44,383 nucleotides of DNA from a virus. The notes beneath the pieces were generated by a model that was not told the origin of the DNA, did no database searches, and saw only the letters and a program-made list of their open reading frames with translations. The stretch is taken from the IMG/VR virus record IMGVR_UViG_3300025168_009255, positions 1-44,383 of that record; one strand, 5' to 3'. Each line of letters starts with the position of its first letter. Within the stretch, counting starts at the first letter, position 1. Below are positions 21,022-28,706 of this stretch, one piece after another. A program made the position numbers and the translations under genes.

Positions 21022-21480
21022 CTTAATATATATTGAGAGTTATGCGACAATATTGTCTACGTTTGGAATGCGTTACCATTATTACTTATTCTTAATTATT
21101 AACTTAACTTGAAAATGTCTTTTTTTTTGTATAACTTTGAAGTCATTATCAAACACTTAAATAAATCAACTCTTATAAAACAATACTTAAACTATATAAT
21201 TATACATAACTTACTGATACACAGTTACTTAAGTATTTATAGTACTTAAAATAGTATTAAAACTAGTGTTATTGTATAGAGGTATATTATATAACTCTTG
21301 TATTATTACATATAAAATCAATACGCCATAGTTATTTTTTGTATCTATCTTACTACTTATTAGTGTTAAAACAACTAGCCTTGTAGTAAAACCCACCCAC
21401 CCACCTATAAATTATACATAACTGTACCATTTATCTAACAAAAATTGTATAACGCAATGATTATTGCAACATGTTTTATA
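21022..21480. other. Non-coding repeat-rich region, candidate replication origin
   Basis: 459 bases without a supported gene. Contents: (T/C)ACTTAA repeats at 21154, 21184, 21226, 21243 and again at 21490; an exact 12-bp repeat AGTTACTTAAGT (21223-21234 and 21486-21497); a 14-bp repeat AATTATACATAACT (21198-21211 and 21410-21423); a palindrome GACAATATTGTC (21046-21057); an inverted repeat GCAAT-GATT-ATTGC near 21456-21469; and a C-run array ACCCACCCACCCACC (21391-21405) that could form a G-quadruplex on the minus strand. Very AT-rich otherwise. Iterons, AT-rich DNA and nearby replication genes suggest an origin or a control region; no DnaA-box consensus was found. Confidence 0.5.
21198..21423. 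repeat. 14-bp direct repeat pair AATTATACATAACT
   Basis: Two exact copies, 21198-21211 and 21410-21423, 212 bases apart inside the non-coding region. Related TATAACT words also occur between and around them. Probably protein-binding sites. Confidence 0.55.
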
Positions 21481-22038
21481 TTATAAGTTACTTAAGTTTT
21501 TCATATCATTCTCTCTTGCTTGTATAGCATCTAAGGCAGCAGTGTATGAGATCCATACATTACTCTTTACCCACTTGCCATCAGTAAAATTACTTTTGGA
21601 CACAGCAATATTAGAGTCAGCAAACGCAGCACCATCTACAATCTTGTAGTATGTACCATTGTCTGTTGTCTTCTCAATCTTGTGAAGTCCTAACTTCTTG
21701 AGCTTGTTAAACACAGTAGACATCTTAGCCTCAGCATGTTCAAGCATCTCTTTTAGTTCAGCACCAGAGTATATTTCCATAAACAGGTTGGACTGAATGT
21801 AGTAGTCTGTAGTAAACCACTCACCATCCTTCTCAGTTGGTACACCAAGTATGATAGTACTGATGTCGTTAATCTTAGTATAGCCAGCTGAATAGCTTGA
21901 CTTAAACTTAGTACGAGCAGATACAGAAATCTTACCTTCTTCGTGTAACTTAGTAACTGGAGTTGCAACTACTTGATTAGTGTTACGAACTCTGTTGTTA
22001 AAGTTCTCTCTGATTTGTTTTGCTGTCATATTTGACAT
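21481..22038 (-). CDS. Hypothetical protein next to origin candidate (185 aa)
   Basis: Start chosen at 22038 (MSNMTAKQIRENFNNRVRNT); an in-frame ATG at 22074 would add twelve residues that look less protein-like. The body has YTKINDISTIILGVP, then TTDYYIQSNLFMEIYSGAEL, KEMLEHAEAKMSTVFNKLKK, LGLHKIEKTTDNGTYYKIVD, and a helical end. The central VFNKLKKLGLHKIEKT...TYYKIV segment resembles a winged-helix turn, so DNA binding is possible. Its 3' end carries one of the AGTTACTTAAGT repeats. Not a family I recognise. Confidence 0.6.
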   Translation of the reverse strand: MSNMTAKQIRENFNNRVRNTNQVVATPVTKLHEEGKISVSARTKFKSSYSAGYTKINDISTIILGVPTEKDGEWFTTDYYIQSNLFMEIYSGAELKEMLEHAEAKMSTVFNKLKKLGLHKIEKTTDNGTYYKIVDGAAFADSNIAVSKSNFTDGKWVKSNVWISYTAALDAIQARENDMKNLSNL

Positions 22039-22106
22039 ATTGGTTCTCGCCTCATAACATAATAATGCGGACATCTAACGAGTGTGGTCCTGGTTAATTT
22101 TAAGTG

Positions 22107-22150
22107 AACCCTGAAGAGGAGTCGAACCTCTCCATGTTCCAAACAGGGTT
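22107..22150 (-). ncRNA. tRNA-like minihelix (acceptor stem plus T-arm only)
   Basis: On the minus strand: AACCCTG, 12 bases, AGAGG-TTCGACT-CCTCT, one T, CAGGGTT. The 7-bp outer stem pairs perfectly, and the 5-bp inner stem carries a canonical T-loop (TTCGACT). D- and anticodon arms are replaced by TTTGGAACATGG. Not a functional tRNA. Such a stacked acceptor/T-stem is the minimal RNase P/RNase Z-type substrate, so it may mark an mRNA processing site between genes 22381 and 22038; a tRNA remnant is the alternative. Confidence 0.6.
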
Positions 22151-22156
22151 AGCAGA

Positions 22157-22381
22157 CTATATTAAATCTAATACGTCTGTTGCTTCAAGAGCTAAGAGTG
22201 CCATACCAGCTACTCTTGTATCCTTACGTAGGTTAGTTACACCTTTGTTACCAGCGTATCTCTTTGCTAGTGTAGAGTGTGCTACTGCTATAGGGTCTTG
22301 GATAAGACTTACCTTTTTAGCTGTAGCCTTTGCTACTTTAGATACTCTTTTTGAAACTGTTGATTTAGGCGACTTTGCCAT
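22157..22381 (-). CDS. Small basic protein, first gene of early operon (74 aa)
   Basis: Basic N-terminus (MAKSPKSTVSKRVSKVAKAT, AKKVSL) and a more hydrophobic C-terminus (GMALLALEATDVLDLI). Histone H1-like composition at the N-terminus suggests DNA binding. It begins at the divergent control region and ends seven bases before the tRNA-like element. A plus-strand frame opposite it is a shadow. Confidence 0.5.
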   Translation of the reverse strand: MAKSPKSTVSKRVSKVAKATAKKVSLIQDPIAVAHSTLAKRYAGNKGVTNLRKDTRVAGMALLALEATDVLDLI

Positions 22382-22547
22382 AATAATAACGTGCCAATAA
22401 ACATACTTAGATGACAGCTACACACGTTCAGCTGTAGTTAGTAATTAAAATATACCACGGGTGTATAAAAAAATCTGCATACACAGGGCGTAGTATGTAA
22501 TATGTATGAGTGCCTCTCAAATGAAAAATTTTTTTTATTTTTGTAAC
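22382..22547. promoter_or_regulatory. Divergent early/late control region
   Basis: 166 bases between the minus and plus operons. Contains ACAGCT-(10)-AGCTGT near 22415-22436, the imperfect palindrome ATACCACGGGTGTAT near 22453-22467, and a following ATACAC/GTAGTATG segment, which together look like operator sites. The late -7 box is at its right end (22536-22543). No clear minus-strand promoter consensus is seen. Confidence 0.5.
22536..22543 (+). promoter_or_regulatory. Candidate late promoter -7 box TATTTTTG
   Basis: TAnnTTTG four bases before ATG 22548. This supports 22548, not the upstream in-frame ATG at 22506, as the start of the first late gene, and implies a leaderless or nearly leaderless mRNA. 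No matching TTTG at -33. Confidence 0.5.
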
Positions 22548-23537
22548 ATGGATGAAGAACAAATCACACAAATGGCAAAAGAGACTGGAATAGATGTCAA
22601 AGTGCTAAAACAATACATAAATAAACTTATTACAGAAGAGGGGTATGATGCTCGTAGTATTAAGAAAAAAACACAAAGCGTAAGTAGAGGTAGCAACACA
22701 GGTGTGGATGCGATTTATTATAATCAAAAATTAAATAATGAACCAGTATCTAAATATGTAGGTGATGATATATTTTATCCTTTTCCAACAAATGATAAAG
22801 GCGATAAGACAGGTATAGACTTTGGTTTTGGTTTAAAGTTAAAAGATAAGAATGGTAAGTTTTTATATCCAGAAATTGCAAATAGCGATGAAGATATAGC
22901 TAGACTTACAAAAGATGGGATGGACGAAAAAGAATACATGGGACATTTTTACAATGTGGTTAAAGGTAAAATAAAAGGAGCTGAAACAAAATATAACGAT
23001 CATATTTTAAAAGGTGATTTTGATGCTAGTAGAACATTTAATAAACTTAATGATTACGAAAAACTTTTAATGGCTGATACAAATTACAATGTTGGATTAA
23101 AGGAATTTCCTATGATGATGGGTCATATAAATGCAAACAACTTACAAGGAATTGGACAAGAATATAAGCATTTTTCAAACGGACAAGCATTAGGAAGTAG
23201 AAACGAAATGAGAAAATCTTTTTTAATTAAGAATTTAGTTATGGAAAAAGGTTATTCTGGTAAAGAATTAGAAACTTATATGAGTAATGTTGCTGATACA
23301 GGTAAAGGTATTTTTAGTCAAATAGGAGATTACTTCGATAAAAATGTAAAACAACCATTGTATGCAAGCGATTTACCACAAGTAACTTTAGATATTCCGT
23401 TTAAAGATAGATCTGTTACATTAGGTGGGCAACCAGCTATGGAAGTTCCTACTCCCCGTGAAGATTTAAATGAATATAATGATAGTCGTATTAACCAATT
23501 ATCTAAAGAGGAAATAGATCCTTACGGCATTAATTAA
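22548..23537 (+). CDS. Lysozyme-like (GH24-type) probable virion protein
   Basis: Starts MDEEQITQMAKETGIDVKVL (ATG 22548, see promoter). The middle follows T4-type lysozyme layout: TGIDFGFGLKL (TxGxGhxL-like), LLMADTNYNVGLKEFPMMMG (YNvG..F helix), QEYKHFSNGQALGSRNEMRK (W..G..l.GlxxRRxxE-like). The usual N-terminal catalytic Glu is not obvious, so activity is uncertain. The C-terminus is polar with proline-rich segments. Placement at the head of the late operon suggests an internal or tail-associated murein hydrolase, not the lysis enzyme. Confidence 0.55.
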   Translation: MDEEQITQMAKETGIDVKVLKQYINKLITEEGYDARSIKKKTQSVSRGSNTGVDAIYYNQKLNNEPVSKYVGDDIFYPFPTNDKGDKTGIDFGFGLKLKDKNGKFLYPEIANSDEDIARLTKDGMDEKEYMGHFYNVVKGKIKGAETKYNDHILKGDFDASRTFNKLNDYEKLLMADTNYNVGLKEFPMMMGHINANNLQGIGQEYKHFSNGQALGSRNEMRKSFLIKNLVMEKGYSGKELETYMSNVADTGKGIFSQIGDYFDKNVKQPLYASDLPQVTLDIPFKDRSVTLGGQPAMEVPTPREDLNEYNDSRINQLSKEEIDPYGIN

Positions 23538-23550
23538 ACATAAATAACAT

Positions 23551-23778
23551 ATGAATTTTTTTGAAAGTGCAGATGAAGGTACAGTTATTAAGCATTATGA
23601 TAATGATACCTATGATGTTATATTGTCTTACGAAAGGTTAGACTCTTTAATTAACCACGAAACACGTGTTATATATGAATTATGTAAAAGTAAGTTTGTT
23701 ATTAAAGATATAAAAACTACTGTAGACGATAACAATGTATGGAGAAATACATTTAATGTAGTTCCTAACAATTTTTAG
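23551..23778 (+). CDS. Hypothetical protein (75 aa)
   Basis: MNFFESADEGTVIKHYDNDT, then IYELCKSKFVIKDIKTTVDD and NNVWRNTFNVVPNNF. Mixed alpha/beta, one Cys. Its stop lies inside the promoter repeat that precedes the next gene. Function unknown. Confidence 0.5.
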   Translation: MNFFESADEGTVIKHYDNDTYDVILSYERLDSLINHETRVIYELCKSKFVIKDIKTTVDDNNVWRNTFNVVPNNF

Positions 23779-23786
23779 TACTTTTG
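23779..23786 (+). promoter_or_regulatory. Candidate -7 box TACTTTTG before packaging genes
   Basis: Part of the 16-base sequence shared exactly with 4321-4336. It ends five bases before ATG 23792, so the mRNA would be leaderless. The stop codon of the preceding gene is embedded in the repeat. No TTTG at -33. Confidence 0.55.
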
Positions 23787-23791
23787 CATAA

Positions 23792-24337
23792 ATGTATTTA
23801 GTTAATATAAATAGAGCAGGGGATATTTATAAGGACGATGACGGAGTGATGTTAGTTCTTGAGTTCCAAGAAGTGCTAAAGGCAGAAGGTTTAGGCCAGA
23901 CAGCCATGAAGTGGGTGGCATTAGTTTGTGACTATGAAAGTCCATATAGACACTTTATTGAAGTTGAGAGAAAAAAAGCAGTTAGTAAAGACCTTTATGG
24001 TATTTACAAGTGGGAGGGTGAAACTAAACCAAAGGTACTAGCAGCTGTTGATAAATACAAAGAGTTGCAGTTTGATCCTTTAGACGAACAGCTAATAGCT
24101 TTTAATAAAAAGATAACGCAGTTTACTACCTATATGAACAATATGCATATAGATGAAGATACTGCTGAAGGTTTGCAGAAGATAATGATTGGTATCGAAA
24201 AGATATACAAGACTCGTCAGACGCTAGTAGACTCTATAGAGCGTAGGGGTGAAAGACAAAAGATTGCTGGTAATAAGCAATTATCTTTCTTAGAAAGAAG
24301 AAAAGAAATACAAGAGCAAAGTAAGGATAGTGCGTAA
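23792..24337 (+). CDS. Possible terminase small subunit or packaging accessory (181 aa)
   Basis: N-terminal part: EFQEVLKAEGLGQTAMKWVA, LVCDYESPYRHFIEVERKKA; C-terminal part is helical and charged (MIGIEKIYKTRQTLVDSIER, LERRKEIQEQSKD). Sits two genes before the large terminase, the usual place of the small subunit. I see no clear HTH, so the assignment is positional only. It overlaps the next gene by 8 bases. Confidence 0.5.
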   Translation: MYLVNINRAGDIYKDDDGVMLVLEFQEVLKAEGLGQTAMKWVALVCDYESPYRHFIEVERKKAVSKDLYGIYKWEGETKPKVLAAVDKYKELQFDPLDEQLIAFNKKITQFTTYMNNMHIDEDTAEGLQKIMIGIEKIYKTRQTLVDSIERRGERQKIAGNKQLSFLERRKEIQEQSKDSA

Positions 24338-24566
24338 TAGAAAAAAAGGATATACAAAAAAGAAACAGGACATAACTGTAGACTATTTACGTTATCGATT
24401 CAACTATTTTTACAAGCGAGGGGAGTGGGAGGATGCAAAAAAAGTGAGCGACAGGGCTAACGCCCTGTTTGGTAGGAATCTAGACCAGGAGTTTCATGCG
24501 AAGACACAAGATGATCCGCGTGATCCATTTGGAATAGGTAAGGCAAAAAAAATTAAATATGGGTAA
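24330..24566 (+). CDS. Small basic protein upstream of terminase (78 aa)
   Basis: GTG start inside the end of the previous gene. Arg/Lys-rich start (MRNRKKGYTKKKQDITVDYL), aromatic helix (RYRFNYFYKRGEWEDAKKVS), and a basic tail. Overlaps terminase by 8 bases. May bind DNA as a packaging accessory; no family recognised. Confidence 0.5.
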   Translation: MRNRKKGYTKKKQDITVDYLRYRFNYFYKRGEWEDAKKVSDRANALFGRNLDQEFHAKTQDDPRDPFGIGKAKKIKYG

Positions 24567-26412
24567 AATTAAGGTAGATCCACAAAGGTACAGACCTGTA
24601 GCTAATAATGGACACCCTGACACTAATCCTGATTCTGTTGAACATCAAGAGTATTGGGACCAAGAAATGGACAGGTGTATTAATGGTTACAAGCCAAAAG
24701 GTATGAAGAAAATATCTGGCAAGTACTACTTCTATCTTAACTACTATAAAATATTAGGTAATGATGGCGAGAAAAATTCTCGTAAGACTTTAATTAGTCC
24801 TTGGTACAGGGAAATGGATCATGAGTATTTTGATTTATTTGAAACTTGTAAAAAAGAAGAGAAGGGAATGATTGTCATCAAAGCCAGGGATAAAGGGTTT
24901 AGTTATATGAACTCTGGACTGATTGCACACGAGTATACGTTCTTTCCTTATAATGATGTAGGTATAGCAGCTGGTCTACAAGCTACTGCTGATGCGTTCT
25001 TTGACAAAACTAAAAAAGGGTTAAATGCAATCCATGGAAACTTTAAACATTCTGTTTTAAAAGATACTGATGGTATGTTACGTTCTGGTTATAAGCAAAA
25101 GAACAAGAATGGTAAATGGGAAGTTGGAGGTTTTCAGTCTACAGTAATATGTAGAACTATGGATAATCCAGAGGTTTTTAAGGGTGAGCGTGTTTCGTTA
25201 ATGGTATTTGAGGAAGCAGGAGAGTTCAAACATCTTAAAAATGCTTATATGTCTTCTAAGGCTTGCTTTATGGATGGTAATGTACAATTTGGCGTACCAG
25301 TCGTAGGAGGTACTGGTGGTGACATTAGCAAAGCCTCAAAAGATTTTATGGATATGTACTATGAGCATGAAGCTTATAATCTTATTCCTATGTTTATACC
25401 AGCGTCAAGAGCTTACTATGGATACTTTAATGTTGAAACTGGTAAAGAAGACGAGCCTGGTGCAAGAAAAGTTTTACTTGAGGAAAGAGAAAACATAGCT
25501 CAGTCTGGAGATAGAGAAGCATTTAACCTACATATACAAAACTACCCATTAGAAGTACAAGAAGCTTTCTTAAATACTAAGACAGCAAGGTTTGACAACT
25601 CTAGACTTAACGCACAGCGTTCAAGAATATTGTCTAGCAAGGATTATAGAAGTCAAATACAAAGTGGTTATTTAGATTGGGACTTTGATGGCGAAGATGA
25701 GTTTATAGTTAAGTGGCGACCAAATCCTGATGGGCCATATAAAATTTTACACCATCCTAATCCTGATTATAAAGATTTAGATATAGGTGGTATTGACTCA
25801 TACGATCAAGATAAAGCTGGATCAACTACATCTTTAGGTTCTGCTATTATATACAGAAGATTTTTAAATACAGAAACACCTGGAGATATGGTAATAGCAG
25901 ACTATACAGAAAGACCAGATAAAAAAGAAGACTTTTGGGATGGTTGTTTAAAGCTAGCTGTATACTATAATGCAAAGATGTTAGTTGAATACACTAAGAT
26001 TGGTATATTAGATTACTTTAAAAGAATGAATGCATTAAAGTATCTAAAAGAAAAACCACAATCAGCACACTCACCTAATACTAAAACTAGAAATAGATAT
26101 GGTGTGCATATGAATAAACAAGTTAAGTCTTTAATGGAAGATTTAATGGATGACTATATAAGAGAAAGTGTAGATGATATATGGTTTTTAGATTTGATAG
26201 AAGAACTTACATCATATGGTACAAAAAATACTGACCGTGCTATGGCGTTTGGATGTTGTTTAATTCACAATATTGACAACTACAAAAGACAGGCAAAAGC
26301 AAAAGAAGAAATAATAGAAGATATTGGCTTTAGCAAATATACAAGAGGCGCTAATGGAATGCCAATAAAAGTTGACATTAATAAAAGAACAGAAGAAACA
26401 TATAAATTTTAA
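24559..26412 (+). CDS. terL: Terminase large subunit (packaging ATPase/nuclease)
   Basis: 617 residues. Walker A-like VIKARDKGFSY (107-117) is atypical: R-D-K-G-F-S replaces GxxGKT/S, as in some other phage terminases. Walker B is LMVFEEAGE (214-222), followed by the VVGGTGGD loop (248-255) typical of ATPase coupling. C-terminal RNase H-like nuclease starts DIGGIDSYDQDKAG (408-421, catalytic D413) with further acids in VEYTKIG and DRAMAFGCCL. It packages DNA into the prohead. Followed two bases later by portal. Confidence 0.88.
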   Translation: MGKIKVDPQRYRPVANNGHPDTNPDSVEHQEYWDQEMDRCINGYKPKGMKKISGKYYFYLNYYKILGNDGEKNSRKTLISPWYREMDHEYFDLFETCKKEEKGMIVIKARDKGFSYMNSGLIAHEYTFFPYNDVGIAAGLQATADAFFDKTKKGLNAIHGNFKHSVLKDTDGMLRSGYKQKNKNGKWEVGGFQSTVICRTMDNPEVFKGERVSLMVFEEAGEFKHLKNAYMSSKACFMDGNVQFGVPVVGGTGGDISKASKDFMDMYYEHEAYNLIPMFIPASRAYYGYFNVETGKEDEPGARKVLLEERENIAQSGDREAFNLHIQNYPLEVQEAFLNTKTARFDNSRLNAQRSRILSSKDYRSQIQSGYLDWDFDGEDEFIVKWRPNPDGPYKILHHPNPDYKDLDIGGIDSYDQDKAGSTTSLGSAIIYRRFLNTETPGDMVIADYTERPDKKEDFWDGCLKLAVYYNAKMLVEYTKIGILDYFKRMNALKYLKEKPQSAHSPNTKTRNRYGVHMNKQVKSLMEDLMDDYIRESVDDIWFLDLIEELTSYGTKNTDRAMAFGCCLIHNIDNYKRQAKAKEEIIEDIGFSKYTRGANGMPIKVDINKRTEETYKF

Positions 26413-26414
26413 TT

Positions 26415-28664
26415 ATGGACACAAGCTCATACCAATTCCCACCTCAACTCCTACCTGACTCAGAAAAAGATCAGGATTGGTGCGAACAAATGATAGACGC
26501 AGTAGCTGGACACATCTACGAAGACAATAGTGTATTTGAAAATAGTGTGTATGAAGACATACAAAATTACTCTATATACAACGGAGATTTTGAACTTACT
26601 GACTATCAATATCTTACAGAGCAATATGGTTTTTCACAGCCAGCTAGATTAGTTAACTATCCAATTATACAACCTAAAATAGATTTATTATTAGGAGAAG
26701 AGCTTCGTAGACCTATGGATATGAAAGTGGTAAGTACTAATAAAGATGCTACTATTCGTAAGGAAGATATGAAGATAAAGTTACAGCTTAAGAAGTTTAC
26801 AGAAACTATGAAGCAAGAACTTGTTCAGAAAATAGGTATGGAAGCTAAAACTATGTTAGACGAATTACCTATACCAGATGATATTCAAAAGTATATGGAG
26901 TATACTTACAAAGAAGCAGTAGAAGAAGTTGCACAAGATGGATTAGAATATCTAAATCAAAAGTATGGGTTTAGAGAAATATTTAAAGCAGGTTTTAGAG
27001 ATTTGTTAGTTACTGGTAGTGAGTTCTATAAAATATACAACAAAGGTGGAGATCCATTTATTAGAAGAGTAGATCCAAGAAGTATAGCATATGATACAAA
27101 TACTGATAGTGACTTTATAGATGATTGTCAATGGATAGGTGAAGAAAGATTTTTAACTGTAAACGAAGTACTTGATGAGTTTAGAGATCAGCTTACAGAA
27201 GAAGATGTAACATTTTTAAGTGAGATGGGACAAATATCTAGTCATAGTGACTATGCATCTTACAACACATCTATTGATTGGATTTCTTGGCAAAAAGGAC
27301 AGCAAGCTAGAATTAAAGTAGTGCACTGTGAATGGAAATCTGTAAGAGCTTTGAAGTTTAAAATATCTCCAAACAGATATGATTCCGAAAAACCATTCTA
27401 TAAATTAGTTCCAGACAATTATAAGGAAAAGAAAAAAGATACTATACGTACAAGATATATAGATGATATATGGATTGGTACTAAAATTGGAGGTAAGATA
27501 TTAGTTGATTGCCGTAGAAGACCTAATCAAGTACGTTCTGTAGATGATCCAGGAAGTGCACATTTATCGTATGTAGGTTTAATTAAAAACAATACTACGG
27601 GTAAGAAGTCTTCTATGGTAGGACTACTTAAAAATATACAGATGCTATATAACATTGTTATGTATCATATAGAATTGGCATTAGCTCGTTCTGGTGGTAA
27701 GGCAGTAATATACGATGTATCGCAACTACCTACTAATTTAGGTATGGATATGCAGACTGTACTTTATCATTTAAAAACAGATGGTATTATACCAATTAAC
27801 TCAAAAGATGAGGGTGGTCAGGTAGCCAACTTTAATCAGTTTAGTCAAGTAGATTTTACTCTTAGTCAATCTGTACAGCAAATGATTAATCTTAAAATGA
27901 TGCTTGAAGATACTGCTGGACAAATATCTGGTGTTACAAAACAAAGAGAAGGTGCAGTTGGTCAATATGAGTACGTAGGTAATGTACAGCGTAGTGTTGT
28001 GCAGTCAGCCACTATTACTGAAAGTTGGTTTCACGCACACAAAGAGGTTAAGAAAAAAGTTTATAGTAGAGCTGTAGAGCTTATGAAAATGTGTTGGAGT
28101 GAAGGTAAAAAATCTTCTTTAATACTTGGTGATGGTGCTAGTAAAATATTAAGTGTAATGCCTGAAATAGCACTTAATGACTATGCTATATTTGTAGGTG
28201 ACTCTGGTAAAGATGATGCTATAAGACAATCTGTAACACAACTATCACAGTCTGCATTACAATCAGGACAAGTTAGTTTGTTAGATGTTATTAGAGTTCT
28301 TAAGGCTGATACTGCTACAGAAGCAGAACGTGTACTTGAAATGGGTATGGAGGCTGTTAAAAAAGAACAGGCACAAGCTCAACAACAACAGCAACAAATG
28401 ATGCAAGTTCAACAACAAGCTGAAGCAGCTAAATTTGAAAAAGAAGCACAGCTTAAGAAAATGGATAACGATACTAAAATTCAAGTTGCTAATATTCAAT
28501 CACAAGCTGACATTAAAGTTGCTGAAATAGCTGACATGTCTAAGCGTGATATAGCAGACATGAAAGAAAAGGTAACTTTAGGAAAAGAAGGTAACACAGT
28601 AGAGAACTCTGAAAGTGATGCTGCTAATTCTTTTGAAAAAGTAAAAGATAAGGTTACTGAATAA
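26415..28664 (+). CDS. Portal protein
   Basis: 749 residues, in the range of podovirus portals, directly after terminase. Features: NYPIIQPKIDLLLGEELRRP near the N-terminus, a stem region SGGKAVIYDVSQLPTN, and a C-terminal coiled coil with a poly-Gln run (AQQQQQQMMQVQQQAEAA, about 655-675) and repeated charged helices (QSQADIKVAEIADMSKRDIA). The ring forms the entry for DNA and the tail attachment point. Family call rests on position, length and overall pattern. Confidence 0.75.
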   Translation: MDTSSYQFPPQLLPDSEKDQDWCEQMIDAVAGHIYEDNSVFENSVYEDIQNYSIYNGDFELTDYQYLTEQYGFSQPARLVNYPIIQPKIDLLLGEELRRPMDMKVVSTNKDATIRKEDMKIKLQLKKFTETMKQELVQKIGMEAKTMLDELPIPDDIQKYMEYTYKEAVEEVAQDGLEYLNQKYGFREIFKAGFRDLLVTGSEFYKIYNKGGDPFIRRVDPRSIAYDTNTDSDFIDDCQWIGEERFLTVNEVLDEFRDQLTEEDVTFLSEMGQISSHSDYASYNTSIDWISWQKGQQARIKVVHCEWKSVRALKFKISPNRYDSEKPFYKLVPDNYKEKKKDTIRTRYIDDIWIGTKIGGKILVDCRRRPNQVRSVDDPGSAHLSYVGLIKNNTTGKKSSMVGLLKNIQMLYNIVMYHIELALARSGGKAVIYDVSQLPTNLGMDMQTVLYHLKTDGIIPINSKDEGGQVANFNQFSQVDFTLSQSVQQMINLKMMLEDTAGQISGVTKQREGAVGQYEYVGNVQRSVVQSATITESWFHAHKEVKKKVYSRAVELMKMCWSEGKKSSLILGDGASKILSVMPEIALNDYAIFVGDSGKDDAIRQSVTQLSQSALQSGQVSLLDVIRVLKADTATEAERVLEMGMEAVKKEQAQAQQQQQQMMQVQQQAEAAKFEKEAQLKKMDNDTKIQVANIQSQADIKVAEIADMSKRDIADMKEKVTLGKEGNTVENSESDAANSFEKVKDKVTE

Positions 28665-28669
28665 TTTAT

Positions 28670-28677
28670 TATATTTG
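28670..28677 (+). promoter_or_regulatory. Candidate -7 box TATATTTG before scaffold/capsid genes
   Basis: TAnnTTTG immediately after the portal stop and 29 bases before the scaffold ATG, in the only noticeable gap of this block. No TTTG at -33. May boost capsid-region expression. Confidence 0.45.
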
Positions 28678-28706
28678 CAAATAGTTAGGGACTTAAATAT
28701 TAACAT

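Noticed and set aside
21022-21480. CRISPR array or small genes in the non-coding stretch
   Set aside because: The repeats are short (7-14 bp), irregularly spaced and lack uniform spacers; frames are stop-rich on both strands.
22107-22150. Functional tRNA gene
   Set aside because: Only acceptor-like and T arms are present in 44 nt; D-arm and anticodon arm cannot be built from the 12 intervening bases.
22107-22150. Prophage attachment site
   Set aside because: No integrase or excision gene in the window, and the 5' stem strand complements the 3' strand exactly, which an attP core would not need. Kept only as an alternative.
22104-22400. Plus-strand 98-codon frame through the tRNA-like element
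   Set aside because: It lies opposite the minus gene 22157-22381 and the minihelix, and reads through both; the minus gene fits operon order and composition better.
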